A program made the translations under genes and the position numbers. The notes under the pieces are model-generated. The model saw only the letters and a list, made by a program, of their open reading frames with translations, had not been told where the DNA came from and ran no database searches. From assembly GCF_014066305.1 (NCBI RefSeq), contig NW_023501047.1:372001-436000 (forward strand): a stretch of DNA of 64,000 nt, in the 5' to 3' direction. Position 1 is the first letter of the stretch. Each line of letters starts with the position of its first letter. Positions 19,812 to 31,188 of the stretch are shown piece after piece. Source of the DNA: Letharia columbiana (Eukaryota; Ascomycota; Lecanoromycetes; Lecanorales; Parmeliaceae).

Positions 19812-22397
19812 TCAGGGGATACATCCATTCCATCCACTCCCATAATCAACCCAATCCCTCCATCCCTCACACTTCGCTACCTCGATGGGTTTGTCCGTCG
19901 CTGCAACGTCGGGTTGCAAGGGGTCCAAGCCCAACCAATCTATGACCGTTTGGGGCCTTTCCCCGTCCCGACTCATCTCCCTCCAACTTGTGCGCTCATT
20001 GTGATTGTTTCCCTTACGAACGTGTCCGACAAAGAGCAGGAAACCCGGAACCAACAAAAGCAGAACGAGTAATGACGGTAACATAGCCTGCAGTAAGCGT
20101 TTCGGGGCTGCTTCCCCTTTCACGTCATTGGCAATATGGCTCAAGCCTCTCCCATGATCCATTTTCACTTCAGCGTCTGAACGTAAAACAGTATGCTCGG
20201 AAGGCTGAATACCCACAGGAACGGTCAGCAAAGGGAGACGCATCAAAACCGGACGTCGGAATTTGTTGGAGCGTACCTTTGTGACGCGTTTAAGAAGGAT
20301 CATATAACCAGCATCCATGGTTGGAAGTAGGGTGTAAGTCCCGTTATCAGGGCCATATGGGCGGATTCTTTCCTCAACGTGGTTTAGAAGAACAACTATT
20401 CTCACATCAACGAGTATAAATGTATTTCGTTGACAGTGGTACCTACTTTTGTTAGCTTGGCACGTCAATCTCCCTCCAAGCACTTTGCGATCCGCAACCC
20501 TAGGTAGCGGAGAATTGTCGGTGCTGTTGCCATCACGTTCTTCATTTTTTGGAGGTCCTTGCCAGTAAGTCTCTATCATGATTGGACCAGGGCCCATGTG
20601 AGCCTGTTTGAAAATTGTTATGTGCCCTTCCTTGTTCTCCCAGCACCCTCCAACCTTTTCGGTTGCTATCCGACCATCAACGATGAAGTATCGAGGCACC
20701 CAGCCATGAGAAACCAAAGACACAAGGGCCGTAGCCGCTCCGACCTCAAGAAAAAAGCTTATTCGGCACTCCAACTGTTCCTCAGGGAGTTCATGAACCG
20801 TGATGTCGAGCTTCCAAACCACGCTGGAAAGGGTTGATTCTCCAAGCGCTAGGAAGCGAACAGATTCGAGCTCTAAAATTCTCATCTGTATGTCATCTTG
20901 AAAGCCCGCAGGGTAGAGTCGAGGCAGATCGATTCGCTCGTAGCAGGTGACTTGACTGGCGGGATGATGACACAATTTCCAACTGCTTAGCGGGTCTCTT
21001 ATAAAGGTTCTCATACTCAGTGGTGGCAGAGGTTCTGCAATAAAAACGACTTCTGAGAGTGATCTTCCTTCCTTGGGTCGAAAAGTAGGGAGCGATGCCA
21101 TACCAAAGTGACAAGGTGATGGATATGTGAAAGCGAAGTACAGATTGAGCGGCTTCTCAAGATCACAGCTGTCGCGTACAATCACCAATTCTGCCCCTTC
21201 GCGCGGGAAAAAACCGGGCTGGGAGACGTCTTCTTTAAACAGTAACGAGGATTGACCTGGCCCCAAGCTGCTTTTGTGATCGTTCCGAAGCGCATTCGTG
21301 ACCACGAAAGAGAGGCTGACTTTCTCAGCGTAGAGCTCTTCCCTTGGCATGATGACCGACAAAAGAGCCAGATGGTGGATATGCAGCCTTCCATTACCAG
21401 TGACTGTGGCAACGGTTGATAGCTTCACCGTACAATCCCAGGTAGCGATCTTGACTGTTGGGACATTAGGACGGCTCAGGTCCTTAGCAACAACGTAAGG
21501 ATCCTCTTCTCGGCCCCAGTCTTGATGGGCTTCGATTGGTAACAACTCGGGGTAGGGGGTGATTCCTGGTGACTGGCTCCACTTGCAAGGAACAATTTCA
21601 ATTGGTAAGTTGCCTTTGAACGTGTCAGTTGTACGGACAAGCGCATCTTGAGATTTGTCTGAATCACGGGTCATTTGCTCGCCATTCGGTAGTTGCGATG
21701 GGGTCCTGGGTCTCAGACGATGCCCAGATTTGTGGAACTGTGCCATAGACGTCCACTGAAGATTGCCACGAGCAGGCGTATCGGTATACAGTGGCGCAGA
21801 AAGGCTGGTCTCCAAGCTGTTGTTTGATGACTTGTAAGGGATGATCGGCGGTCCGGCTGAGCAAGATCCAGGGAGCGATCCAGCCAGGCAAGGCCTACAG
21901 ACACGGGCTACTTCCCCAACCCTCGAGTCTGTCTCTGGAAATGGCCGGTCAGGGCTAGGAGACATACGGACTTTTACTGTGGTGGCGGAGTCAACGGAGT
22001 CTGGACTGCTGGTGTTGCTGTCGTATTCTTGGTGATTGATAGGGGAGTGATCGCTCGGAGGCGAGGTTTCGAAGGGTGGGGAGCCGGGTTTGACATTCAC
22101 ATTGCGGCTTATAGAAGTTGGTAGTGAAGGGCGGCGTTGGGGAAATAGACGTCGTCCACGCGTATTCCAAGGGTGGCAGTTCACACTGTCTTCGTTCTTT
22201 GTGGGGCTACGTAGCTGAATCTCCGGTTTGTAGTCTGGGTCCGTTTCCGCTGTAGAACATGAGCATTCGAACTTCCTCCCTATCCGTGAGGTACGGGAGT
22301 AACCTACTAGAGGAATGTGTACTCGAGATCGGCGACATTGTAGGGATGGGTAACAGTGTGATGACCGCGTTCGAGAGTTGACGACACTTGTTAACAC
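19812..22397 (-). CDS. Large tail-anchored protein of unknown function
   Basis: An uninterrupted 861-codon frame. The first in-frame ATG inside it is at 21965, so the true start is either there or in an upstream exon. An in-frame ATG-led stretch at 22715-22407 (SETKRTSLAIASTVLTG...), separated only by a TAA at 22404-22406, looks protein-like and could be the N-terminus if an intron removes the stop. Residues about 280-740 are ordered, with beta-rich blocks and several Cys/Trp positions. A transmembrane helix (AMLPSLLVLLLLVPGFLLFVG) lies about 80 residues from the C-terminus, which ends with a WRDWVDYGSGWNG patch. No family is recognised. The layout suggests a single-pass or tail-anchored membrane protein. 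Confidence 0.65.
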   Translation of the reverse strand: MLTSVVNSRTRSSHCYPSLQCRRSRVHIPLVGYSRTSRIGRKFECSCSTAETDPDYKPEIQLRSPTKNEDSVNCHPWNTRGRRLFPQRRPSLPTSISRNVNVKPGSPPFETSPPSDHSPINHQEYDSNTSSPDSVDSATTVKVRMSPSPDRPFPETDSRVGEVARVCRPCLAGSLPGSCSAGPPIIPYKSSNNSLETSLSAPLYTDTPARGNLQWTSMAQFHKSGHRLRPRTPSQLPNGEQMTRDSDKSQDALVRTTDTFKGNLPIEIVPCKWSQSPGITPYPELLPIEAHQDWGREEDPYVVAKDLSRPNVPTVKIATWDCTVKLSTVATVTGNGRLHIHHLALLSVIMPREELYAEKVSLSFVVTNALRNDHKSSLGPGQSSLLFKEDVSQPGFFPREGAELVIVRDSCDLEKPLNLYFAFTYPSPCHFGMASLPTFRPKEGRSLSEVVFIAEPLPPLSMRTFIRDPLSSWKLCHHPASQVTCYERIDLPRLYPAGFQDDIQMRILELESVRFLALGESTLSSVVWKLDITVHELPEEQLECRISFFLEVGAATALVSLVSHGWVPRYFIVDGRIATEKVGGCWENKEGHITIFKQAHMGPGPIMIETYWQGPPKNEERDGNSTDNSPLPRVADRKVLGGRLTCQANKSRYHCQRNTFILVDVRIVVLLNHVEERIRPYGPDNGTYTLLPTMDAGYMILLKRVTKVRSNKFRRPVLMRLPLLTVPVGIQPSEHTVLRSDAEVKMDHGRGLSHIANDVKGEAAPKRLLQAMLPSLLVLLLLVPGFLLFVGHVRKGNNHNERTSWREMSRDGERPQTVIDWLGLDPLQPDVAATDKPIEVAKCEGWRDWVDYGSGWNGCIP

Positions 22398-22403
22398 TGG
22401 GGT

Positions 22404-22715
22404 TTAATGTTGCAACGCCTGAAAAAGCTCGGTTTGATCCGTTAAAAGCTGTTGTATTGGTGAATAGAATGACTCGGGTGGCTGGATGCTAAGCCTGGAC
22501 CTATTGTTTTCGATGCTAGAAGAAGAGCCTTTGAGAGGCAGGAGCGCTGCGCCATTTAATTTGGCAAGAGTCAGGTCGGAGCCCGTAAGAGATAGAACTA
22601 AGCATTCGCGCTTAGCTCTACCGGTCAACACAGTGGATGCTATAGCTAAGGATGTCCTTTTTGTCTCAGAGTAAAGTGCGATCGATGCGCTTGAAGTGTC
22701 AAGACCCTCAGCCAT
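22404..22715 (-). other. Possible N-terminal coding part of the downstream large protein
   Basis: An ATG-initiated 103-codon frame in the same reading frame as the 861-codon frame that follows, ending at TAA 22404-22406. It starts inside the last codons of vosA (shared ATGGCTGA). Its sequence looks like a folded protein, not random translation. I could not find a convincing intron to remove the stop. Confidence 0.4.
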
Positions 22716-24521
22716 GGTCTCGACCCCGATACGGCTGTGGCAGAAAGTTCTGTGCTTCCGAGCTTGGCGGCACCAGCGGCAATGATGATGGTAGGTGAGT
22801 GTTGGTTTCTACATTTGACATCCCACCGCTTGAATATGACTGCAAGGTATCTCTTCGTGGCTGAGCAGAAGATAAGGACTGCAGAGGAGGGAGGAGACTA
22901 GTTACAGCTTGCGAAGGCGCTGGAAGAGTCCGAGCTAGAGGCTGAACTTGGCGGTCATAGTTTATGGGAGGATATTGAGAGTTGTTGTAGCTTTGTTCGT
23001 ACCCTCGACTCGCCAGTGATTGCTCGTCCGTTTCCATTGATCGTGAGTATGCTCTGGGTTGCTCTGGCTGAGATGGAACAGATGACGGCAGCGGACGGTA
23101 AGGGGGTAAAGATTGTGCCAACTGGACCGGTCTTGCTTGGGTAGGGGTATACTGACTCTGCTGGTACTGCTGAGGAGAGTTCCTTGAATGTGTCTGATAC
23201 ATTGAATTAGGTGCTGGAAATTGATACGCAGGATACTCTGTCCGAGGAGACAAGAATGGCGAAGAGTTGGAAGATGAGTTTGTACGTCCATGGCTGAAGG
23301 GGTACTCGATGGGACCAGGACCGGTTGAAGGACCTTGAACGTAATATGATCCACGACTAGGTGTTGATGGAGCATATTGACCATAAGCATCCCGCTGTTG
23401 TATGTAAGAGCGTTGAGAGAGCCGTTGGTCATGTTCGTATGCAGTCCTCCTAGCCAAATCAATAGACATTCTTTGCCGCTTAAGAGGCAGATCGTCGTTG
23501 TACCCCGAAGGACCGAAGCCTCCGCTTTGTTCATGTTGCGGCTGCAGCCCCATGTTTCGATATTCAACGGGTGTTTGCTGGGGGTGCCCGTGCGCGGCGT
23601 CTGCGGGTAGAAAATCCGAAGGTGCTGACCTTTTGCTGCTGAGCCGTTAGAATGGTAGTTCAGAAGGAGGTCAGACATGTTACCCCAAAACTCGAGGTTC
23701 TTTCCTGATCCTCAGCTTCACCCCTTGGTCCCCAAATGAGCGTGATAGAAATGTAGATTCAGACATTCCCGGGAACGCCCGCGGTGTGAATACTGACATT
23801 TGTCAACTTGGTCATCGGAATCTATTGGAGAAGGTACTGACCAGTGAAAGGAGATGATGTAACGGATTTTATATATGAGACACGTGTTCTGAGGTTTGCT
23901 TCAGTCAAAGCTTCATTCCAATGGGAATGGACAGACTTACTTCCCCATCTCAAAGAGACTGAATCGAAGGCGGAAGTCACCCTCAATCTTCACGGAGAGA
24001 TCCGGGAAAACAAAGAAGCCACCATCTAAAATGATTGAGTGTTGGTGTAGCCACTGAAGTTGGAGCTTCACATACCAGTGTTGTCAACGTCCTTCAGTCT
24101 ATGAAGTGAGGATACTAATGTTCCTGCCAGAGCGGACTGGGTTGCTGTGTCAATATCCTCGCCCTGATGAGCAGCGGCCAACTGTCCCGGACGATCAAGG
24201 TTGGCGTCACAAAGGTTGCAACACATGAAAAAGTATGGGCTTTGCAGGTAGTTCCTGTTCGAGTCAGCTTTTGTACGACGGGGTCCTCATCCTTCGTCTG
24301 CCTTACTGAGCTGGATCCTGGGGATCCCTAATCTGTAATTGTATGATGGGTGGCGGGTCAACAGGCTTGCGGTCTGTAGAAGAGGCAGACGTGGTCAGAG
24401 TCTTGTCAATATACAGGAGTGTCAGTAAGGCCTCACCTTTTTCCTTTGGCCCCGCGAAAGCCTTGGCCCGCTCTGGCCCCTGACGGACCGTCAGGGTGTA
24501 TGCATTGCTACGCATCCGCAT
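22708..24521 (-). CDS. vosA: Velvet-family transcription regulator VosA
   Basis: Seven exons (24521-24437, 24373-24307, 24254-24076, 24025-23941, 23888-23842, 23792-23684, 23635-22708) join in phase to 499 aa, with introns of 48-63 nt. The velvet domain fills residues about 6-195: [47 protein letters not shown], the [20 protein letters not shown] block and [19 protein letters not shown]. VosA binds DNA through this NF-kappaB-like fold, forms a VelB heterodimer, and controls spore maturation and trehalose. The C-terminal 300 residues are Gln/Ser/Pro-rich, with a basic KRQRM cluster as likely nuclear signal. Start chosen at the first Met before the domain; an extra 5' exon is possible. Confidence 0.94.
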
Positions 24522-27500
24522 CGTCAGTGAGGTTCCCGGCAGTGAATTGAGATCAGTCAGTCGGCTGCAGAGGCACTGCCGTACCTCGTGAGCCTCAGAA
24601 GTTGCGAGGATTCTTCCGCAACGTGTGAGGCGTTCATCAATGGACAGCTTTGACCGATTGATCCGGGGGTTTACGGTTCTGAAAATGAATGGGTTTCGGT
24701 TGACAGCTGAGGTGCCAGAGGACTTGAAGATGTAACCATCAAGAGCACAGAGGAATCCTTTGCTGTGGTGTCGATTCCTCTGTTTCCCCAGCTGGGTGGG
24801 GCTGTCCGAACACAGGGTCAGCCCAATGAACCAGGTGGTGCGGCGAGAGCCGACTTTGGTTGCAAAAGGCAAACGCCCGCTGAGTCAATTCCCTGATCCT
24901 TGACTCAAGAATGAAACCCGAGGCTTGATCTTGTGGCTCAATGAGGGGGTTTCCTTGAAGGTCTATCCGTGGCAAGAATCTTGCGCGTCCTCAAGTCCCT
25001 GAGCTCTCCAACCAGGCTTTTTGGTTTCTACTTGATATTTTGGTAAAATCAGGGACCATATAATGCGATTGTGGTTTATAGTTGAGTGCGAGGTCAATGG
25101 TGAAAGAGCTGGTCAGACAGCTTTGAATGGGTCAGGACAGGAAATTCGGACAGTCGTGAATCGTGATGGCCTGGGATGTGGGAAGGATTCTTTGGTACCC
25201 TTGACGCGTTGAGACTAGTTCTTGCTGGTCCCGTGCCTTCTAACTTTCCCTCCCCACTTCGCAATTGATAAACATCAACAAGATGAAAAAGCCAAAGTCT
25301 AACCTTCTCCACCAAGTAACAATAATGATACAAGCACCACAAGCTTTGCTTTCTTCTTTCTTCTTTCTTCTTTCTTCTGACTCTTAATCGAACTATGCCT
25401 GCCGGGAAAAGCCTTCGCTGACGAGTCTTCCTGATATGATGGCCTTCTGACCTCTCCACGCTCCTGAGTCTGCTCTCCACCGATGAGCACACCAGGAAGT
25501 CTGACTGCTCCTCTTCAAGCCGAGTGGAGTCAGATTCTTCCAACCGCGCCGCCGAACATTGAAGTCTGTTGAAATGTGGAGATCAATCACGCCGTGCTGG
25601 CCACCAAGCTTCGGAAAAGGACCCAGCATCCAAACTCACACGGGCCGTGGAGAGAACTTCCAGAATGAAGCTTTTGACCTCTGGCAGACGAAGCCTCTAA
25701 CCAATTTTGGGAAAAAGCGATTTCATTCACGGCCGAGCAGTGTGTCGTATCCAAGGCTGTCTCGATACGAGTGGTTTTGAGGGTATTACCGCCTGGTTGG
25801 ATCACAAGATGCGCAAAGTCCGATCTTTTGAGCCGTACTCCTTTCCAAAGACGTATCAGCTCTGGGGGTAAGAAGAAGTCGGGTATGACGAATGGGTGTA
25901 CGTTGGGATTTCCCGGGTCTGGGTTCGAGTCGGAAAGCCAGACAATTGGAAGAATATGATGGATGAGCAGAGGCAAATCAAAGACTCGAAATGGTTGAAA
26001 GGTTGGATAAAGCAGTACGCGAAGTGGACGTTCAAAAGAGCTTGGTCATCCAGGAATCTTCTGGTCGTACTGCCTATGTCATATTACATATCATAAGACT
26101 ACTCGCCTAACCACATCTGCCTGCGACACCCTGGGATTCGGTGGAAGCGAGGAGTCAAATGGAACTTGAACATTTTATGATTTAGGGGAAGATGGGTAGT
26201 GCGAGTCGGAAGGAGTCAAACAGCAGACACCTTGCTTGGAATAGCCTTGTTGAGTGATCGTTGGCGTCCGCTAAAGCAAACCTGGTAAGAGTCGGGCACT
26301 ATGATTCTGAAACTTTACTGTTTTCTCATTGGTCGGTCAGATGTTGACATTGTCCAAACGACTCCATCCTCCAACTCCCAGCCTTTAACAAGCTTTGGAA
26401 ACAGCGCCTGATACTCCTGGCATCAGAAGGGAGGTCGAATGCCTAACGCGCTCGGGGTTGCATTTGCATTGTGGCCGCAGGCCGACCTGCAGCTAAGCCT
26501 AGCGTCGACCGAGCTTGTCGCGTGGGTGCATGACACTTGAGCTAAATCTCCAGCCGAGCAAGAATTCCCTAGACAATCTGTATGACTGCCGACCTCCACT
26601 CAAGTAGCCGGGACTGGTTGAGAAAGCACAACCGTGAGGCTTGACATATGGCTTTTGTCGTGTCTCAATGCGGAAGACCTTCTCGTCTCCACCTGTCCAT
26701 GACTACTTCTGCCACGGTTAAAATTGCTACTTGTTCGAAAGCATGCGTGACGGCTTGTTGCATGCGAAAACGGCTTCTAGACAGGCTTGGCTTACATGAA
26801 CGTCCGAGGGTCAGCAGCGAACGGGCTCTCTGATGTGTCTGCTGGATGTTCACAGCGAAGAGCGCAACTTTGATCCAGACTACTCCGTATCATCCCACTC
26901 ATTTCAGTCCCAATCCGCCTGGGGGACTGGATTCATACCCGGGCACGATTTGCGTTGGAAACATAGTTCTGAACGGCCCCACGTCGAAGATAACTCTGTA
27001 ACCGACATCAGCCACAATTGGCTTTGCCTCTAGTCTCTACAAGCCCTAAGATATTGCCAATCGCATTGGCGCTGAAACGCCCTGAACTGTCCTTGGTCAT
27101 CGTTGTGACCAGGTCATCTCCGTGCGCCACGCCGTCGCTATCACATCACCCGCAGCACAATTACGAAATGTGACTTTTCTAGTCGCTTTCTCACGCCTTC
27201 TACGCGCGTTCGGGATTGGGCTATAGCGCCCGTCCGCCCATCTCGAGGGTAAAGACACTTTGTACCTGGGCGCCCACAACGGACCAACGAGGGCATGGCC
27301 TCAGCAAGCTTTACGCCTAGTTGAAGAAAGTTGTCTTGTGCACTGCAGCAAGCTGTAAGATAGACGCATGCAAACTGCCATGACGGTAGCAATCCCCTCT
27401 GGTGTTTGCTTGGTCCTGCCTTGAGGTCCCGAAGAGGTACATTGAGCTGCAGCAAAAAGCCGGATGCGGGAAGCATCAAGGCCCTTTGTCGATCCTTACT

Positions 27501-27918
27501 TTGTTGACGGTGACAGGTCAAGGTAAACCTGGGAAGAACGGTGCATATGCACATTTGACAGGTTCGTTATCCGTCGGCGTTTAGGAATTGAGGTCATCTG
27601 ACTTCCTCCTTGTTTCTTGCAGTTGCGCGGCCAAATGAAACGTTACTATTGGGCAGACGCTCTCCATATTATCATCATATCATGCACGGCACGGTCTTCT
27701 GACCGTGTTTTGCAGAGATACTATGACTGAAAAGGAGCATGAGGGATTTAGAGCTCGCTTCGTAACCGAGCTAGGGAGAGCAATCTCTGGGTTTTAATCC
27801 CTGTTTCTTTTCGGCCGCTAAATCTGCGCATCGACCCGCTGCTATCCCGGTCGTAAATCATTCGCTATGAACCTTTGAGCTTTAATCATAAGTAACCGGA
27901 TCTCTGCAAATGAATCGA

Positions 27919-27935
27919 AGGATGATGATGATGAC

Positions 27936-27968
<33 letters not shown>

Positions 27969-27989
27969 ATGATGATGATGATGATAATG
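27919..27989 (+). repeat. (GAT)n microsatellite
   Basis: About 22 GAT/ATG-phase trinucleotides with few interruptions. Confidence 0.95.
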
Positions 27990-28421
27990 AGAATGAGAAT
28001 GATATTGATAATCATAATCATAATGATGATCATCGGACCAGCAACAATTAAGGGACCATACATGATTTTTCTAAAAAGAAAAGAAAAGAAAAGAGAAGAA
28101 GAATAAAAAGAAAAGACGCCAATCATGCAAGCCTGGAGGACAGAGCACAAAGCAAAAAAGCGACGGCTCTACTTACTGTAAGGAGCATGAGCCATGTGAC
28201 AAGCAACAATCCTGCCAAACAGGATTCTGTTTTCTTCCATGCAGCTTTGGACGAGGGAAACCCCCCCCCCCTCTCCCCCTCCTTCTTCGGCGACCTCTCA
28301 TCGTTACTCAATGAATGATGGATTTTTTGAATTTAAATTTGAATAGTATTATAATCATTATTACTGTACTTACTGTTCTCGAGGCATCCATCATCTTTCA
28401 AGTCCGAGCATGACCATCATC

Positions 28422-28472
28422 CAATGAATGAATGAGAATGAATGAATGAATGAATGAATGAATGAATGAATG
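28422..28472 (+). repeat. (GAAT)n microsatellite
   Basis: About twelve GAAT tetranucleotide units with one interruption. Confidence 0.95.
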
Positions 28473-30356
28473 ATAATTAATTCGCTTTCTACTTTCTTCT
28501 TCTTTTTTCATGCATCTCTCCCGCCAGCCCCGCAGCCCCGCAGCGCTTTCCCGGCCTTTACCATGGTCCTAACATTATTTAAACTTTCCATCCCCACGCG
28601 ACATGCAATTATTCCACATGCACATGCCTTTCCCACATCCCACAAATCCCGTCATACTCAATACATCCTCATATCACTATTACCACTATTACCACTACAT
28701 TCCAAACTACCACCGCGGTACTTCGGTCTCAAAAGCACAAGGCCTGCTGGGTCAATTCGCAGTACCCGGTTACAACAAAAGCCTACTGCTAAAGCTGCAG
28801 CATCTCGGAGATTATGACCCTCGGCTCCAATGCATCAGAACCATTGTGGCATTCGAACCTTGCCAACTCCTCCACTGGATTTGATGCTTCTCGTATACCT
28901 TACACAGCCGATTCCGATCGCGCTAATATGATTTAGCCCACAAGTGCAAGATGATACCGTAGACATGCAGCCACTAACCTGTCTAGCACACAACTCCCAA
29001 ATCCATCGTCGACAATCGATTGCGACGCTCATTACCAACGTCGGCGAGTCCGAACCTTCGATTATCCTCAAATATCCCAGGCAATACTTGCCTCCCCTTC
29101 ACCGAGGCGGGCTGCCAGAAAAGAAGGAGCGTGGCATCCACGTGGGTCCTGGTCCATAGGTTCCATCACCGAGGATGACCGTCACTAGCGTGACCTCGCC
29201 ACCCACAAGACATCCACCATCCGACCGCGATGACTTGCAGATACCCAATGACCTGCAGAGGGACCTGACTACAATCTTAAAGCGCGTGGTAGAGCTAAAA
29301 TTAATGCCACATGGTCAACGGTCCGCTTCACCGAATCTTGCCGCCGGCTCGAATATCACGAATCAGTAGCGGCCACACGCTTCTACACTCTTTCGTAATA
29401 ATCTAGCCGTGGACTACCATGTAAAAGCCACATGCTTGGCTACATTGGGGACGACGTCCGGTGGCTGACATCCATCCAGGAAATATAAGCCGACAACGCT
29501 ACCATAAAGTATGGTCCCCTACTGTCAATCGATCAAGTCAACGTACTAAAATCTGCAAGATCTCATCCAGCTTGCTCGATCGTGGCGTATCTTTCTCCTC
29601 GGAGATATTATTCGCGATCCTCTAAGCTAGGGTCCAAGATCTGAGTTGACAATCGCCACCTCGTCCACAATGACCTCTCTCCCTCTGAACGTCGACGGCG
29701 TGACTATCTGTCCGTAATGAATGCAGACAAAGTACGCCACCGGGGCATATCGAGCCCCCTTCCATAGGTCAGCAGACCGAACATCTTGGCAGAGCGTGCA
29801 GTCTCCCGTCTACCTTGGTCTCTCCTAATATTTGACGTGCACCTATTATCTTGCTGGACGCAGAACCAAGCAAGCTCGTCTAATGTCCACCTTTCGGGCT
29901 TCGGACATTCCATCAAACAATACTGCCACACGGAATTTGGCCGAGTTCATCGACCTCCTTCCACCATGTCCTCTCATCGCACGAGCGCGCGCCTTGTCTG
30001 GGAGCTGGGAAATCGAACGGCCTGGTTCTGCTACTATGGCATTTCGGACCAATCATCCAGAGAGTGTCGACTGCTGGCAAAGGTGGAAATGGCTCTGCTC
30101 GCCCCGCTTGATATCTCCACGTCTATTGATGCAGTCGCCGAGCAACGCGTCGAGACAGACCAGGATTTGGATAGGCAATCTTCGACCTCTCTCACCAACC
30201 CCCACTCTTTCAGTTCTAGCCCGGAATCGGGAAGGGAGCCATCTTCATCTCTCACCCGCACACCCCCACGCTGGAGGATCCCAGGCCCGGGATCGTGAAG
30301 GGGGCCATGCTGCCTCTCCCTGTTTCCCAACTAGACTGCTTGCATGCCGGGCGGAG

Positions 30357-30760
30357 GAGAGTCACACCATCTTGATCTATCTATCATGTTTCCAAACGAG
30401 ATTATCACACAACAAGGCGATTCCCAACTACGCTCTCTGTACGCGAGGCGAAGGAGAGTCACACCATCTTGATCTATCTATCATGTTTCCAAACGAGATT
30501 ATCACACAACAAGCCGATCCCCCACTACGCTCTCTGTACGCGAGGCGATTGAGAGCCACACCACCTTGATCTATCTATCATGCTTCCAAACGAGATTATC
30601 ACACAACAACCCGATCCCCACCACGCTCTCTGTACGCGAAGCGATTGAGAGGACCACACCATCTTGATCTATCTATCATGCTTCCAAACCGATCTCCCCA
30701 CCACGCTCCCAGCACACGAAGCGATTGAGAGGACCACACCATCCAGACCCATCATCCTTC
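30357..30760 (+). repeat. 97-bp tandem minisatellite
   Basis: Units begin GAGAGTCACACC at 30357, 30454, 30551, 30647 and 30727, giving periods of 97, 97, 96 and 80 bp. The first copies are nearly identical; the last is shortened. The unit includes ATCTTGATCTATCTATCATG and ACGCTCTCTGTACGCGA. Confidence 0.92.
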
Positions 30761-31188
30761 CAGATGAAACGCTTGTACTCTACCACGAGCAATCATGAGT
30801 TCCCTCGCCTCGGATAATTGACAGCAGACGTCCAGATCCTGTAGCACGGCTCCTGTACGACCGAAGTCTTGAAACGACAATTGACCGGGAAAGTTTTTTT
30901 TTATCCGTCGTGGATGGAGGAAATGCGTAGAGGTTCCGAAAAGGACGGGGCGGAAATCCGGATATGGCCGCAAGGGTTGTTGGAAAGAGGACACATGAGA
31001 CATCTGGTGAGCGAACCGACGAGTGGGCAATGTATAGTAAGAATTACCGTTATCCGTAAGGGATACCTAGAAAACAAAACCCAATATAGACTACTGCTGC
31101 TAATAGACAGGTGCTGTGAAAGCCGCGCAGTGACTACCGTGAATTGTTGCATACAAGCTCATTAAATATTCATAGATCCATATCGTCA

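Larger units (their letters stand above)
24522..31188. other. 6.7-kb gene-poor interval
   Basis: No gene could be supported across this interval. It contains a CT-rich tract (25340-25385), a (GAT)n run, a (GAAT)n run, a poly-C run at about 28261-28273 and a 97-bp minisatellite, each listed separately where useful. Short ATG-led frames occur (for example 64 codons at 29175-29369 and 170-245 codons overlapping at 29.8-30.6 kb) but lack domain signatures. Part may be a long vosA leader or non-coding RNA. Confidence 0.5.

Noticed and set aside
25587..25976. 129-codon minus-strand frame upstream of vosA
   Set aside because: A few stretches look protein-like, but no family, splice partners or codon bias support it.
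29786..30569. Two overlapping plus-strand frames of 170 and 245 codons
   Set aside because: They overlap in different frames, lack recognisable motifs, and one runs into the 97-bp minisatellite.
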